From Bradyrhizobium icense (GTDB taxonomy: Bacteria; Pseudomonadota; Alphaproteobacteria; Rhizobiales; Xanthobacteraceae): DNA of 64,000 nucleotides. The stretch spans positions 2,852,001 through 2,916,000 of the forward strand of contig NZ_CP016428.1 in NCBI RefSeq assembly GCF_001693385.1, written 5' to 3'. This document shows, piece by piece, positions 26,802 through 35,548 of this stretch. The notes beneath the pieces are model-generated. The model searched no databases and was not told the origin of the DNA. It saw only the letters and a program-made list of their open reading frames with translations. The position numbers and the translations under genes are program-made. How positions within the stretch are numbered: the stretch's first letter is position 1; every line of letters begins with the position of its first letter.

Positions 26802-26828
26802 CTCGGCACGCTTCGCAGGCAGACGCAT

Positions 26829-28328
26829 ATGGAACTGTTCGACAATCTGCTGATGGGTCTTTCGACGGCCCTTCAACTCAACAATTTGTTGTTCTGCCTG
26901 ATCGGCGTGGTCATCGGGACTGCGATCGGCGTGCTGCCCGGCATCGGTCCGATTCCCACGGTGGCGTTGCTGCTGCCCTTCACCTTCGGCCTGTCGCCCG
27001 CGAGCGCCATGATCATGCTGGCCGGCATCTTCTACGGCGCGCAATATGGCGGCTCGACCACCGCCATCCTGGTCAATGTGCCGGGCGAGACGTCGTCGGT
27101 CGTCACCTGTATCGACGGTCACGAGATGGCCAAGCAGGGCAGGGCCGGAACCGCGCTCGCCATAGCGGCGATCGCTTCGTTCTTTGCCGGCACGATGGCG
27201 ACGATCGTGATCGCGGTACTCAGCGTGCCGCTGTCGGTGCTGGCGCTCAAATTCACTGCGGTCGAATATTTCAGTCTTCTCGTGCTCGGCCTGATTGCCG
27301 CGGTCGTCCTTGCCCATGGCTCGGTCGCCAAATCGCTGGCGATGGTGCTGCTGGGGCTGTTACTCGGTCTGGTCGGGATCGATGTCAGCTCGGGCGTTGC
27401 GCGCATGACTTTCGGTATCCCGGCTCTGTCGGACGGCCTCGATTTCGTGCCGATTGCGATGGGCCTGTTTGGGCTCGGCGAAATCATCGCCAATCTGGAA
27501 CGCCCAGCCGAACGGCGTGTCGTCAGTCAGTCGATCCGCAGCCTGATTCCGAGCCGGGCGGACTTGCGGACCGCCTTTCCGGCCGTGGTGCGCGGCACGG
27601 CGCTGGGCTCCGTGCTGGGGGTGCTGCCTGGCGGCGGTGCGGCGCTTCCGCCGTTCTCCTCCTACGCGCTGGAGAAGAAGCTCGCCCGCGATCCCTCGCG
27701 CTTCGGCAAGGGCGCCATCGAGGGCGTTGCCGGTCCGGAGGCCGCCAACAATGCCGGCGCCCAGACCAGCTTCATTCCGCTGCTGACGCTCGGCATTCCT
27801 GCCAACGCTCTGATGGCGCTGATGATCGGCGCGCTGATGATGCAGGGCATCCAGCCCGGTCCGCAGATCATGACCGAGCAGCCGAAGCTCGTCTGGGGCG
27901 TCATCGCCAGCATGTGGGTCGGCAATCTGATGCTGCTGGTGATCAACCTTCCGTTGATTGGCCTATGGGTCTCGATGCTGAAAATTCCCTATCGGCTGCT
28001 ATTTCCCGCGATCGTTCTGTTCTGCTGCATCGGCACTTACGGCATTGCCAACAGCTTGTTCAACGTATGGTTGATGATGGGTTGCGCCTTGATCGGCTAT
28101 TTCTTCATCAAGATCGGCGTCGAGCCGGCGCCGCTCCTGCTCGGCCTCGTGCTCGGCCCGCAATTGGAAGAAAACTTCCGGCGTGCAATGTTGATCGCTG
28201 ACGGCGATTTCACCGTCTTTCTGTCGCGGCCGATCAGCGCGGTTATCCTCGCAGTCGTCGCTGCCTTGTTGCTGGCAATGCTTTCGCCGGCAATTCTGAG
28301 AACGCGGAAAGAGGCGCTGGCGGAATGA
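26829..28328 (+). CDS. tctA: tripartite tricarboxylate transporter large permease
   Basis: A 499-residue permease with about twelve membrane segments. It shows the TctA hallmarks GVLPGIGPIPTVALLLP, MIMLAGIFYGAQYGGSTTAIL, NVPGETSSVVTC, the repeated GVLPGGGAALPPF, and SFIPLLTLGIPANALMALM. It forms the translocation path driven by an ion gradient. The length is standard. Its stop lies 12 bases from the stop of the convergent DUF1045 gene, so the sugar-acid and phosphonate regions abut here. Confidence 0.9.
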   Translation: MELFDNLLMGLSTALQLNNLLFCLIGVVIGTAIGVLPGIGPIPTVALLLPFTFGLSPASAMIMLAGIFYGAQYGGSTTAILVNVPGETSSVVTCIDGHEMAKQGRAGTALAIAAIASFFAGTMATIVIAVLSVPLSVLALKFTAVEYFSLLVLGLIAAVVLAHGSVAKSLAMVLLGLLLGLVGIDVSSGVARMTFGIPALSDGLDFVPIAMGLFGLGEIIANLERPAERRVVSQSIRSLIPSRADLRTAFPAVVRGTALGSVLGVLPGGGAALPPFSSYALEKKLARDPSRFGKGAIEGVAGPEAANNAGAQTSFIPLLTLGIPANALMALMIGALMMQGIQPGPQIMTEQPKLVWGVIASMWVGNLMLLVINLPLIGLWVSMLKIPYRLLFPAIVLFCCIGTYGIANSLFNVWLMMGCALIGYFFIKIGVEPAPLLLGLVLGPQLEENFRRAMLIADGDFTVFLSRPISAVILAVVAALLLAMLSPAILRTRKEALAE

Positions 28329-28340
28329 GCGGTGTGGGGG

Positions 28341-29030
28341 TCAGTCGCGCAATTGCCAGCGGCCGATGACCCGAAACCGCGAATTCGCATTGTCCTGACG
28401 GCACAAGGCGATGGCGTCGATCGCGAGCGGCCCGACGTCCGTCGCCGCAAACCTGCCGCGCAGCATCGCCACAATCGGCTCGCGCCGTTCGGTAGGAAGC
28501 CGCCCCGTCAGCGTCATGTGGAAGCGAAATTCTTCGAAGACGTAGGGGTAACCCCAGCGGTCGAGATAGTCGCGCTGGCGTGGCGTTAGCGCCTCCGGAT
28601 TGCGCCGCGCACGATCTTCCGCACCAAGTGGAGCGCGGAACGAATCGAACGCCCTGGTCGCCTGGGCGGCAAGCAGGTCAAGATCTGCCGACGGTTCGGC
28701 GGGAATTACCGCGATGAAACCGCTGATCGAATCGACGACCGGTTGGATCACGGGCACTGGCCGGGCCAGATCGGCGAACAATTCGCACGCCGCAGCAAGC
28801 TGCGCCTCGGCCTTGCCGTCGGCCAGCACCATCGGCGCCTTCAGCGTGGCGTGAAAGCCGTATCTGCGCGGATCCTGCGTCAGGTCGCGCCAGTCCAATG
28901 GGACACCATCCGGAAAGGGCTGGTCTTCGCCGCTATGGCCATCGTAGCCGAGCAGCGAGGCGCCGAACCGGTCAAGCGTGCCGTCGGGCGTCGCGGTATA
29001 GTAGATTGCGTAACGAGGGTAATTTGCCAT
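28341..29030 (-). CDS. DUF1045 phosphonate-operon protein, 2H phosphoesterase type
   Basis: A 229-residue DUF1045 protein regularly found with C-P lyase genes. Two H-x-T/S-L motifs are visible, HATLKAP near residue 65 and HMTLTG near residue 175, which define the 2H phosphodiesterase fold. Such enzymes open cyclic phosphates. The C-P lyase pathway makes 5-phosphoribosyl 1,2-cyclic phosphate and no phnP is present in the window, so this protein is a candidate for that step. It is the third gene of the minus-strand trio; the start MANYPRY is preferred over an in-frame ATG inside the overlap with the upstream gene. Confidence 0.82.
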   Translation of the reverse strand: MANYPRYAIYYTATPDGTLDRFGASLLGYDGHSGEDQPFPDGVPLDWRDLTQDPRRYGFHATLKAPMVLADGKAEAQLAAACELFADLARPVPVIQPVVDSISGFIAVIPAEPSADLDLLAAQATRAFDSFRAPLGAEDRARRNPEALTPRQRDYLDRWGYPYVFEEFRFHMTLTGRLPTERREPIVAMLRGRFAATDVGPLAIDAIALCRQDNANSRFRVIGRWQLRD

Positions 29031-29050
29031 TGCGCCAGAATAGGGCCGCC

Positions 29051-30244
29051 TCACGCGGCTGCAACCGCCTTGCGCGGAACGATGGATGAACGGACGAGGC
29101 GGTTCGCCTCCGCCAGATGTACGAGACGCCCCGCGGCAATTACCGCAACGACCCGCGGGCGCAATGGCACCGCGTCATCGACAAGAACGATGTCGGCGCG
29201 CTGTCCTGCGGCGAGCGTGCCGCGATCGGCGAGACCGGCGGCGCGCGCCGGTGCCGCCGAGATCAATTGCCATGCCGCGGCCAGCGGCAGCACGCCGTCG
29301 GCTGCAAGGCGGAATGCCGCCAATAGCGGCGCCGGATAATAATAGTCCGACGCAAGCACCGAACAGAGTCCCTTGGCGATCATGTCGGAGGCTCTGGTCC
29401 AGCCGGTGTGGCTGCCGCCGCGCACCACGTTGGGCGCGCCGAACACGATGAAGTCGCCGGCTTCGGCAGCATCGCGTGCGGTTTCCTCGTTGACCGGAAA
29501 TTCGGCGATCGCAACGCCCTGCGCGCGAAAGGCCTGCCGCATCGCGGGGCTCTCGTCGTCATGCGAGAGCATCCGGACATCCGCCGCGCGCGCTGCCTGC
29601 GCCAGCCGGGCGATCGAAGCCGGCACATCGTGGCTGCGGCAGACCACGCTTTGCACCAGGCGATCGAATGCCTCGTTGGTGAGACCGGTGCGCTCGACCA
29701 TTCGGCTGCGCTTCTGCGGTTTGGCGAGGCTGGCGACGGTCGAATCCATGTGGTCGTTGAACGCGAACAGGTCGACGCGTCCTTCCGAAAGCCAGTCGAT
29801 GATTTCGCTTTCCGCGTCGAGATTGTAGGTCTCATGGCGCAGGTGGAAGCGGGTGTCGGCGGCGAGCTGCGGTCGCATCTGCTCGATCGCCTCCAGCAAG
29901 CGCCGGGCATTGTCGGCGCTGCGCAGGCCAGGCTCCCACGACCAGGTCGTGGCATGATAGGCGGTCGTGATCCCGTTGCTGATCGCCTGCCGGTCGCTGT
30001 CAACAAGCGCCACATCGATCGGGAAATCGACCCCGGGGCGCGGCATCATCTGCCGCTCGAAGGCATCGCCATGCAGATCCACAATGCCCGGCAATACCAG
30101 AAGGCCGTCGGCATTGACGCCGCCGATGCCGTGGTTGCTGTCCGCACCTACGGCTGCGATCTCACGGCCAGCGGTCCGCAGTGAGGTTTCGGCGATCTCG
30201 AGGCCGAGCAGGGCCCGGCCGCCCTCGATGAACAGTTCAGTCAC
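29051..30244 (-). CDS. PhnM-like amidohydrolase (divergent paralogue)
   Basis: A 397-residue PhnM-family metallohydrolase, paralogous to the canonical phnM at 40.2 kb. The shared parts are the [10 protein letters not shown] metal motif, [15 protein letters not shown] and [13 protein letters not shown]. Differences from canonical PhnM include HGDAFERQ in place of HTDHLE and AFNDHMDST in place of SLMDHTPGQ. Canonical PhnM removes diphosphate from alpha-D-ribose 1-methylphosphonate 5-triphosphate. This copy may do the same or act on a related triphosphate. It overlaps the acetyltransferase gene upstream by four bases. Confidence 0.85.
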   Translation of the reverse strand: MTELFIEGGRALLGLEIAETSLRTAGREIAAVGADSNHGIGGVNADGLLVLPGIVDLHGDAFERQMMPRPGVDFPIDVALVDSDRQAISNGITTAYHATTWSWEPGLRSADNARRLLEAIEQMRPQLAADTRFHLRHETYNLDAESEIIDWLSEGRVDLFAFNDHMDSTVASLAKPQKRSRMVERTGLTNEAFDRLVQSVVCRSHDVPASIARLAQAARAADVRMLSHDDESPAMRQAFRAQGVAIAEFPVNEETARDAAEAGDFIVFGAPNVVRGGSHTGWTRASDMIAKGLCSVLASDYYYPAPLLAAFRLAADGVLPLAAAWQLISAAPARAAGLADRGTLAAGQRADIVLVDDAVPLRPRVVAVIAAGRLVHLAEANRLVRSSIVPRKAVAAA

Positions 30245-30906
30245 GATGCGGCACTCTGGTTGAATTGACGGCGGCCGGCTGCTGCGACGGCTTCGTACCT
30301 GTCGAGAAAGCCCTCGACGTCGAGCTTGCGGAAATCAGGCAGGGCGCGGCGAAGCGTTTCATGGTCCCAGTCCCACCATGCGAGCTCCGCAAGCCGCGCA
30401 GCAATGGATGCCGGAAATCGCTGCTTGATCGGCCGTGCCGGGTTACCTGCAACGATCGCATAAGCGGGGACATCCTTGGTGACGATGGCGCCGGCCGCGA
30501 CCACCGCGCCGGTGCCGATCGAGCGGCCGGGCAGAATGATGGCGCCATGGCCGATCCAGACGTCGTGGCCGATGTGAACGTGATGCTCGCGGCGCCATGC
30601 AAAGAACTCGGCGTCGTCGCTCTCGCCCGGAAAATAACTGGAGGCGCGATAGGTGAAATGCGCCTGCGAGGCCCGGTGCATCGGATGATTGCCCGGGTTG
30701 ATGCGCGTCATGGCCGCGATCGAGCAGAACTTGCCGATCGTCGTGTAGGTGATCTGCGAGTCGTTCACGACGTAGGAATAATCGGCCATCGTGACTTCGA
30801 GCAGGATGGTTCGGGGGCCGACCTCGGTGTAGGCACCAAGCTGGCAGTCGCGCACTGACGCGGTGGGGTCAACCATTGGTTCAGTGGAAAGCAACTTGCC
30901 GGCCAT
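30241..30906 (-). CDS. hexapeptide-repeat acetyltransferase, phosphonate-associated
   Basis: A 221-residue left-handed beta-helix acetyltransferase of the class linked to phosphonate operons. It has hexapeptide turns ([45 protein letters not shown] read in parts), the catalytic-His area [10 protein letters not shown], and [15 protein letters not shown]. It probably N-acetylates an aminoalkylphosphonate or a pathway by-product using acetyl-CoA; the acceptor is not known. It is the first gene of a PhoB-boxed operon with the PhnM paralogue and DUF1045. The ribosome site is weak, and MVDPTAS ten codons in is an alternative start. Confidence 0.82.
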   Translation of the reverse strand: MAGKLLSTEPMVDPTASVRDCQLGAYTEVGPRTILLEVTMADYSYVVNDSQITYTTIGKFCSIAAMTRINPGNHPMHRASQAHFTYRASSYFPGESDDAEFFAWRREHHVHIGHDVWIGHGAIILPGRSIGTGAVVAAGAIVTKDVPAYAIVAGNPARPIKQRFPASIAARLAELAWWDWDHETLRRALPDFRKLDVEGFLDRYEAVAAAGRRQFNQSAAS

Positions 30907-30956
30907 CGGGTACGTCCATCAGCAATCGGGGCACCCGTTCGTCTTCGATGCGCTTG

Positions 30957-30985
30957 ATGACAAGATCATGACGAGTGCATGACAC
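30957..30985 (-). promoter_or_regulatory. triple Pho box for the acetyltransferase operon
   Basis: On the minus strand three 7-mers, GTGTCAT, TCGTCAT and TTGTCAT, are separated by exactly four bases each. This is the 11-bp period of PhoB sites (consensus CTGTCAT). The array ends 50 bases upstream of the acetyltransferase start, as expected for an activator replacing a -35 element. Confidence 0.75.
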
Positions 30986-31020
30986 CGGGCCGCTGTGGAT
31001 GACGCCGCAGCGCAGCACGC

Positions 31021-31038
31021 GTGTCACACAACTGTAAG
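31021..31038 (+). promoter_or_regulatory. Pho box for phnC
   Basis: GTGTCAC-ACAA-CTGTAAG on the plus strand has the two 7-mers and 4-bp spacer of a PhoB site, each matching five of seven consensus bases. It lies 47 bases upstream of the phnC ATG and is divergent from the triple array 35 bases away. Confidence 0.65.
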
Positions 31039-31085
31039 ATCGAGCCGTTAGCGATGGCTCTACGACAGGAACTCTGGAGCGTTGC

Positions 31086-31901
31086 ATGCTGGTGGTGGAT
31101 GGTTTGACGTGCCGGTTCGGTACCAAGGCCGCGGTGGACAATGCGTCATTCTCGATCCAGCCCGGCAGCTTCGTCGGCGTGATCGGCCGCTCCGGCGCCG
31201 GCAAGTCGACGCTGCTGCGGATGATCAACCGCCTCGCCGAGCCTTCCGAGGGACGCATCCTGTTCGAAGGCGTCGACGTGACCGCGCTGCGCGGCAAGGA
31301 GCTGCGGCAGTGGCGCGCGCGCTCGGCGATGATCTTCCAGCAGTTCAATCTGGTCGGCCGGCTCGACGTCCTGACCAACGTGTTGATGGGACGGCTGGCT
31401 GCGGTACCGTCATGGCGCTCGCTCGCTCAGCTTTGGCCCGAACGTGACAAGGCAATAGCGATGTCGGCACTCGAACAATTCGACATGGCGTCTATTGCAG
31501 CCCAGCGCGCCGACCAGCTCTCCGGCGGTCAGCAGCAGCGCGTCGCGATTGCGCGTGCGCTGGTGCAGGAGCCCGACATCATACTTGCCGACGAGCCGAT
31601 CGCCTCGCTCGACCCCCGCAACACCCGGATCGTGATGGACGCCTTGCTGCGCATCAATAAGCCTTTCGGCATCACCGTGGTCTGCAATCTGCACTCGCTC
31701 GATCTGGCGCGAAGCTACTGCGACCGTCTGATCGGCATGGCGTCGGGGCGGATAGTGTTCGACGGCGCGCCGGTGGCGCTGACAGATCGCATCGCGCGGG
31801 AGCTCTACGATCTTGAGGCGAATGAAGTGATGGATGCGACGCCGGCGCTTGCGCCAGTCGGTTCGGCGGTCCCCGCGCTTGGTACGGTCGCCGCGGCCTG
31901 A
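31086..31901 (+). CDS. phnC: phosphonate ABC transporter ATP-binding protein
   Basis: A 271-residue ABC ATPase with Walker [11 protein letters not shown]-loop [10 protein letters not shown], the PhnC-typical [18 protein letters not shown], signature [15 protein letters not shown] and Walker [13 protein letters not shown]. It powers PhnE permeases for phosphonate import. The Ala-rich tail of some 20 residues is longer than in E. coli PhnC. It is the first gene of phnCDEE behind a Pho box, so phosphate starvation should induce it. Confidence 0.92.
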   Translation: MLVVDGLTCRFGTKAAVDNASFSIQPGSFVGVIGRSGAGKSTLLRMINRLAEPSEGRILFEGVDVTALRGKELRQWRARSAMIFQQFNLVGRLDVLTNVLMGRLAAVPSWRSLAQLWPERDKAIAMSALEQFDMASIAAQRADQLSGGQQQRVAIARALVQEPDIILADEPIASLDPRNTRIVMDALLRINKPFGITVVCNLHSLDLARSYCDRLIGMASGRIVFDGAPVALTDRIARELYDLEANEVMDATPALAPVGSAVPALGTVAAA

Positions 31902-31928
31902 GTGTTGCGTCCAAGAATCGAGAACTGC

Positions 31929-31944
31929 GCGGATTGAAATCCGC
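31929..31944 (+). other. hairpin between phnC and phnD
   Basis: GCGGATT-GA-AATCCGC is a perfect palindrome 28 bases after phnC and 32 bases before phnD. It may be an mRNA-processing or stabilising element that lets the binding protein be made in excess. Confidence 0.4.
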
Positions 31945-31975
31945 AAGCCACATTGCTGCAAAAACAGGAGACGTC

Positions 31976-32884
31976 ATGTTCAACCGTCTTATTATTCTCG
32001 CCGCTGCGGCGGGATTGGTGTTCTCAGCTTCCCCCGCATCAGCCCAGGACTGGAAAGCAAAATATCCCGAACTGGTGTTCGCCAAGGTCCCCGATGAGAA
32101 TGCTTCGGGCACGACCAACCGTTGGACGCCTTTGGCGGAGTATCTGTCCCGCGAGCTCGGCACGAAGGTGACGCTGCGGATCGCCAACGACTACGCCGCC
32201 GTGATCGAAGGCCAGCGGGCCGGCAACATCCATATCGCGATGTACGGTCCGGCGTCTTATGCACGTGCCTACATTGTCGGCGCCAAGGTCGAGCCGTTCG
32301 CGATCGAAGTGAATGGCGACGGCACCAAGGGCTATTACTCGGTCCTCTATGTCAAAAGCGACTCGAGCTACAAGGACATCAAGGACTTGAAAGGCAAGAA
32401 TCTCTGCCTTGTCGACCCCAATTCAACGTCAGGAAACAACGTGCCGCGTTTCGCGATGGACAAGATGGGCATCGACCCGGAGAAGTTCTTTTCCAAGGTG
32501 GTTTATTCGGGAAGTCATGAAAACGCGGTGATCGGGCTTGCCCAGGGTACCTGCGATGCGGCGTTCAACTGGTGGAACGACGAAAAAGAATCGAACCTGC
32601 TGCGGATGGAACGCAAGGGCATGGCGAAGGCCGCCGATTTCAGGATCATCCTGAAGTCCGAACAGATTGTGAATTCGCCGATGGCATATCTCGGTAGCCT
32701 GCCTGCCGACCTTAAGGCGGCGATTAAGAAGGCAGTGCTGGAAATTGCAGTGAAGGACAAGGCCGCTTTCGACAAGATTTACGAGGGGAAGCAACTGCCT
32801 TTCGTCGAGGTTGACCACAAGGCCTATGAGGCCGTGATCGATCTGACCAAATTTGTCGACAGCCTGCGCAAGCAGAAGTCCTGA
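31976..32884 (+). CDS. phnD: phosphonate ABC transporter substrate-binding protein
   Basis: A 302-residue periplasmic binding protein with a signal peptide ending ASAQ. It has the PhnD-type features WTPLAEYLSRELGTKVTLRIANDYAAVIEGQ read in parts, HIAMYGPASYARA, LCLVDPNSTSGNNVP and NWWNDEKESN. It captures alkylphosphonates for PhnCE. The ATG at 31976 is chosen because ACAGGAGACGTC precedes it. A hairpin with a T-rich tail follows the gene, probably lowering expression of the permeases. Confidence 0.9.
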   Translation: MFNRLIILAAAAGLVFSASPASAQDWKAKYPELVFAKVPDENASGTTNRWTPLAEYLSRELGTKVTLRIANDYAAVIEGQRAGNIHIAMYGPASYARAYIVGAKVEPFAIEVNGDGTKGYYSVLYVKSDSSYKDIKDLKGKNLCLVDPNSTSGNNVPRFAMDKMGIDPEKFFSKVVYSGSHENAVIGLAQGTCDAAFNWWNDEKESNLLRMERKGMAKAADFRIILKSEQIVNSPMAYLGSLPADLKAAIKKAVLEIAVKDKAAFDKIYEGKQLPFVEVDHKAYEAVIDLTKFVDSLRKQKS

Positions 32885-32909
32885 ACGGAACCACGTTTCC
32901 AGACGACTC

Positions 32910-32931
32910 GGGCGGATCGCGAGGTCCGCCC
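32910..32931 (+). terminator. attenuator-type terminator after phnD
   Basis: GGGCGGA (32910-32916) and TCCGCCC (32925-32931) form a 7-bp stem with an eight-base loop, followed directly by ATTTCTCTT. This has the form of an intrinsic terminator inside the phnD-phnE gap and likely allows only partial read-through. Confidence 0.6.
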
Positions 32932-32950
32932 ATTTCTCTTCAGAAAACCC

Positions 32951-33838
32951 ATGCGAACAGCAGTCCCCGAATTCCCGGAAGCCAGGCTGCGCGAACTGGC
33001 CGATCGCTATGCGGCTGCAGTTGCCGCGAAGCGACGGCGTATATGGCTGGGTTCGGCGATCCTGATCGCTGCGGCGCTTGCCGCCGGCTGGATGGGCGAC
33101 GTCGACCTTTGGAAGTTTGCCGAGAATTTCTGGCGGTTCCCGGCCTATTTCGCCAGCATAGCTCCCACGTTTTCGTTTTCGTCTGCATGGAACGATCTCT
33201 CGGAATGGCTTTGGGGCCTGCCTCGCTGGACGCTGCTTCTCGGGGACACCCTGCTGATTGCGTACATGGGAACCCTTTCGGGAGCTATATGCGGATTCGT
33301 TCTCTGCTTCTTGGCTTCGGCCAATCTCGTCAGGTCGCGCGCGATCGTTTTCGTCACGCGGCGCGTTCTCGAATTTTGCCGGACCGTGCCGGAGATCGTC
33401 TTTGCCCTGGTTTTTGTGCTGGCATTCGGCCTGGGACCGCTTCCGGGCGTGCTCGCGATAGCGATCCATACCACGGGCGCGCTTGGCAAGCAGTTCGCCG
33501 AGGTTGTCGAGAATATCGATAACAAGCCGATCGAGGGGGTGGCGGCGAGCGGAGGAAGCTGGATTCAGATTGTCCGGTTCGGCGCGGTGCCTCAGGTTCT
33601 TTCGAATTTCGTAAGCTATGCTCTGTTGAGATTCGAGATCAACGTGCGCGGCGCGGCGGTGATGGGCTTCGTCGGCGCCGGCGGGATCGGGCAGGACTTG
33701 ATCGAGGCCGTGCGCAAGTTTTACTACAGCGATGTCAGCGCCATCCTTTTGCTCATCGTCGTCACCGTCATGCTGATCGATTTTGTCACGGAGCGCGTAC
33801 GTCATCGCCTCCTTGGGCTGGAGGGCGCGGGCACGTGA
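32951..33838 (+). CDS. phnE: phosphonate ABC transporter permease
   Basis: A 295-residue permease of the PhnE class with about six membrane segments. It has GDTLLIAYMGTLSGAICGF, the EAA-type loop EGVAASGGSWIQIVRFGAVPQ read in parts, and MGFVGAGGIGQDLIEAVRKF. It pairs with the second PhnE encoded next. Codon usage appears more A/T-rich than in phnC or phnG onward. Its stop overlaps the GTG start of the next gene. Confidence 0.88.
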   Translation: MRTAVPEFPEARLRELADRYAAAVAAKRRRIWLGSAILIAAALAAGWMGDVDLWKFAENFWRFPAYFASIAPTFSFSSAWNDLSEWLWGLPRWTLLLGDTLLIAYMGTLSGAICGFVLCFLASANLVRSRAIVFVTRRVLEFCRTVPEIVFALVFVLAFGLGPLPGVLAIAIHTTGALGKQFAEVVENIDNKPIEGVAASGGSWIQIVRFGAVPQVLSNFVSYALLRFEINVRGAAVMGFVGAGGIGQDLIEAVRKFYYSDVSAILLLIVVTVMLIDFVTERVRHRLLGLEGAGT

Positions 33839-34689
33839 TTTCCTTCAGTTCTGAAAACCAGGCCGCAATCGTTGAACGCTATCCGGAGGTTTTCCGCCCG
33901 GATTGGTGGAACAGGGGAAAGATCGCACTGAGCCTCGGCGGGGCAGTTATACTTTTTCTGTTCGGGATTGCCCAGCTAGACATTCCGTTTGACCGGCTTT
34001 CTGACGGAATGGCCAGACTAGGCGGATTCCTTCGGCTTATGCTGCCGCCCGATCCTGGTTCATGGGCGGAGGCATTGAAGTATTTGAATGCGCTCGGCGA
34101 GACGGTGTCGATCGCATTTCTCGGTACGCTGGGCGGAGCACTACTGGCATTGCCAGTGGCCCTGCTGGCCGCGCGCAATGTGGTTGCGAACCGGATCGTC
34201 CACTTTTTCACACGCCGTAGCCTCGACACCATCCGCGGTGTCGATATCTTGATCTGGGCGCTCATCTGGGTCGGCGTCGTGGGATTGGGTCCGTTTGCAG
34301 GTATCCTTGCGGTCATCTGCAGCGATTTCGGGACGTTTGGAAAGCTCTTTTCAGAGGCCATCGAGACTGCGGACAAGAACCCCGCTGAAGGAGTCCAGTC
34401 GGCGGGCGGCAGCCATTTTCATGCAGTTCGGTTTGGACTGATGCCGCAGGTCTTTCCGATTCTGCTGAGCCAAGTGCTTTACTATTTCGAATCGAATACG
34501 CGATCGGCGACGATTATCGGAATCGTCGGGGCCGGCGGAATCGGCCTTCAGCTTGCCGAACAGATCCGGGTGCTGGAATGGCAAAAGGTATCGTTTCTGA
34601 TTCTGCTAATCCTCATCGCGGTTTCCGCAATTGACTGGATTTCGGGCAAACTCCGCTTCGCGATCATTGGACAGCGCGCGGTCGCGTGA
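33835..34689 (+). CDS. phnE: phosphonate ABC transporter permease, second subunit
   Basis: A 284-residue PhnE homologue, with GETVSIAFLGTLGGALLALP, RSLDTIRGVDILIWALIWV, EGVQSAGGSHFHAVRFGLMPQ read in parts, and GIVGAGGIGLQLAEQI. Two adjacent phnE genes are common in rhizobia and imply a heterodimeric channel. It starts at GTG 33835 within the stop of the first phnE, with GGAGGGCG upstream. A palindromic repeat follows and separates it from the convergent phnF gene. Confidence 0.88.
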   Translation: MISFSSENQAAIVERYPEVFRPDWWNRGKIALSLGGAVILFLFGIAQLDIPFDRLSDGMARLGGFLRLMLPPDPGSWAEALKYLNALGETVSIAFLGTLGGALLALPVALLAARNVVANRIVHFFTRRSLDTIRGVDILIWALIWVGVVGLGPFAGILAVICSDFGTFGKLFSEAIETADKNPAEGVQSAGGSHFHAVRFGLMPQVFPILLSQVLYYFESNTRSATIIGIVGAGGIGLQLAEQIRVLEWQKVSFLILLILIAVSAIDWISGKLRFAIIGQRAVA

Positions 34690-34699
34690 TGCTTCTGTC

Positions 34700-34787
34700 G
34701 GATGGGCAAAGGCGCGCCAGCGACGTGCCCGCCATCTAGTCTAGTGCACGTCACTGAATGGTGGGCACGCTATCGCTTTGCCCATCC
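34700..34787. repeat. nested palindromic intergenic repeat (REP-like)
   Basis: Outer arms GGATGGGCAAAG (34700-34711) and CTTTGCCCATCC (34776-34787) are perfect complements. Inner arms GTGCCCGCCAT (34725-34735) and ATGGTGGGCAC (34758-34768) pair with one mismatch. It fills the gap between convergent phnE and phnF. Elements with GGTGGGCAC and TTTGCCCA arms are, as I recall, scattered through Bradyrhizobium and Rhodopseudomonas genomes. It may also act as a two-way terminator. Confidence 0.7.
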
Positions 34788-34795
34788 TACAAGCA

Positions 34796-35521
34796 TCAAC
34801 TGTTCTCTATCAAAAACTCGACGCGCTCCGCGGCAAAGCGCGATCGCTTGGTGACGAGCGGCTTGTCGCCGGTGTCGACATCGGTACTGTCAACCACGAG
34901 CACGGGACGGCCGAGCGCGAGATCGAGTCGTGCGGCGTCGGTGGCGTCCACGATGCCGGCGGTGACGCGGGTCGAGGCGCGGCGGTAATCGCGGACGCCG
35001 TAATGCGCCAGCAGTTTGGTCATTGAGCGCGCGTTGGCGAAGACCGCTCCGGCGTCCGGGAAGCGATCGGCAGAAAGCCAACTGGTGCTGACGCAGATCG
35101 GCGTGCGGTCAGCGAGCCGCACCGATTCGATCCGGATCAGGGGCGCGCCGGTCTTCAGTCCGAGCTCACGGGCCAGCTCGCGCGTCGCGGGCTCTTCGGA
35201 GGTATCGATCAATTGGCCGCGCGGCTCGCGGCCGCCGGCGCCGACGATTTCGGAAAATCGCGTCCGCGAGCGCAAGGGATAGGCGAGGCGCTGCGCCTCG
35301 ACATAGGTGCCGCTGCCGCGTTCGGCACGCACCAGGCCGCGTTCGGCAAGCGCAGCCAGTGCGCGCCGCACGGTGTGGCGGTTGACCCGATAGGTATCGG
35401 CGATCTCGATCTCGCCCGGCAGCTTTTCGCCCGCGGCAAAGCGGCCGTCGGCAATGCCGCGCTCGATGCCGTCGGCGACCTGCCGCCATAAGGCGACGCC
35501 GGAACTCTCCTGCAGGCTCAT
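34796..35521 (-). CDS. phnF: GntR/HutC family regulator of phosphonate genes
   Basis: A 241-residue HutC-type regulator. The winged helix (AAGEKLPGEIEIADTYRVNR then HTVRRALAALAERGLV) spans residues ~10-80, and the UTRA effector domain (PLRSRTRFSEIV to the end) follows. PhnF represses phosphonate genes in other bacteria. It is divergent from phnG, and a perfect 28-bp palindrome lies in the gap, so self-control and control of phnG are likely. The gene is convergent with phnE across a palindromic repeat. Confidence 0.87.
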   Translation of the reverse strand: MSLQESSGVALWRQVADGIERGIADGRFAAGEKLPGEIEIADTYRVNRHTVRRALAALAERGLVRAERGSGTYVEAQRLAYPLRSRTRFSEIVGAGGREPRGQLIDTSEEPATRELARELGLKTGAPLIRIESVRLADRTPICVSTSWLSADRFPDAGAVFANARSMTKLLAHYGVRDYRRASTRVTAGIVDATDAARLDLALGRPVLVVDSTDVDTGDKPLVTKRSRFAAERVEFLIENS

Positions 35522-35548
35522 GGCGTGGTGGTACCAGAAATTATCCGT

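Noticed and set aside
32429..33805. 458-codon minus-strand frame opposite phnD and phnE
   Set aside because: Antisense shadow; the plus-strand proteins are clear family members.
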